Part shown: one piece after another, positions 63,689 through 64,000 of the stretch
Layout of the letters: each line of letters begins with the position of its first letter
How positions within the stretch are numbered: position 1 is the first letter of the stretch
From: Amylostereum areolatum
Taxonomy: Eukaryota > Basidiomycota > Agaricomycetes > Russulales > Stereaceae
Reading direction: 5' to 3'
Assembly (NCBI GenBank): GCA_012932865.1
Contig: SAXG01000005.1
Span: 744,001-808,000 of the forward strand
Length of the DNA stretch: 64,000 nucleotides
Made by a program: the position numbers and the translations under genes
The notes under the pieces: model-generated
Databases searched by the model: none
What the model was told of the DNA's origin: nothing
What the model saw: only the letters and a program-made list of their open reading frames with translations

Positions 63689-63875
63689 ACTCCTGCATTC
63701 TCAGTCATCCATCCATCCTACCGCATACTGTATTCTCAATTGTCCTCCACATGACTACCACATCATCATTTTGTATCCCCCCCATTACTTTATTCCGTAT
63801 TTAACGCCTCTGCGTAGTGTCTTTCTAGTCTAGAATGTGTACATGTGCGGTTGTGGTATCCTTATACATACATTG

Positions 63876-64000
63876 TCACAGTCCAAGCAACGGCACAAAC
63901 GGGGACTCGTTCATGCGGAGAGTGCGGACAACTCCTCCATGAACACGGGAGTCCACGGCCTGGTCGATCCACATCGTGGTAAAGCCCGCGCGCAGCGAGA
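63876..64000 (-). CDS. Possible 3' end of a minus-strand gene (partial)
   Basis: The minus strand from 64000 reads GFTTMWIDQAVDSRVHGGVV and then RTLRMNESPFVPLLGL to a stop at 63876-63878. The sequence has natural protein character, but the fragment is only about 40 residues and I do not recognise it. The neighbouring minus frame is also open to a stop near 63916, so the call is tentative. Confidence 0.3.
   Translation of the reverse strand, partial: SLRAGFTTMWIDQAVDSRVHGGVVRTLRMNESPFVPLLGL

Overview
The window is nuclear DNA of a filamentous basidiomycete, most likely a mushroom-forming agaricomycete. Reasons: protein genes are split by many short GT-AG introns (about 45-65 nt) with CTNAC-like branch sites; the protein families are typical of Agaricomycetes (UstYa-like, But2-C-like, arrestin-like, Mug135-like, FUSC-like transporter, Plavaka-type transposase); and the housekeeping genes PRP3, DCP1, PEX13, mL16 and PMP3 are eukaryotic and fungal in type. 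Exon maps below were built by hand by matching splice sites, reading phase and remembered family conservation. They are models, not transcript-supported annotations.

Layout. 1-4888: 3' part of a Ty3/gypsy chromovirus-type LTR retrotransposon with its 3' LTR. 5.5-6.2 kb: UstYa-like gene. 6.8-8.0 kb: decayed hAT element with TIRs and an 8-bp TSD. 8.9-11.6 kb: a membrane protein of the But2-C-like family and an arrestin-like gene. 11.9-12.4 kb: 504-bp MITE with an 8-bp TSD and seven internal motif copies. 12.4-14.5 kb: no firm gene. 14.5-27.5 kb: dense housekeeping block (mitoribosomal uL16m and PRP3 divergent; an ABM-like gene with an apparent frameshift; a basic unknown protein; DCP1; a 19-exon FUSC/ER-transporter-like protein). 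27.9-32.7 kb: a coiled-coil/HPD-motif protein, an unknown Ser/Thr-rich protein and PEX13. 32,762-39,675: a complete 6.9-kb CACTA/Plavaka-type DNA transposon with perfect 16-bp TIRs, a 3-bp TSD and two convergent genes. 39.9-41.3 kb: two tandem PMP3 genes. 42-60 kb: four same-strand members of an uncharacterised paralogous family (N-terminal W-containing helical domain, disorder, coiled coil, and in the last one a C-terminal HPD domain), interrupted by a MIF-type tautomerase and a 25-exon GH51 arabinofuranosidase. 62.7-63.7 kb: Mug135-like gene. The right edge may hold the 3' end of a further minus-strand gene.

The host genes are not an operon or an obvious pathway. PRP3 (splicing), DCP1 (mRNA decay), uL16m (mitochondrial translation), PEX13 (peroxisome import) and PMP3 (membrane potential) are unrelated housekeeping functions. 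The best candidates for something undescribed are the tandem coiled-coil/HPD family at 42-60 kb with its relative at 27.9 kb, the accessory gene of the Plavaka element, the MITE with seven same-orientation motif copies, and unusual splicing: 3-, 9-, 10- and 12-nt micro-exons and several GC-AG introns.
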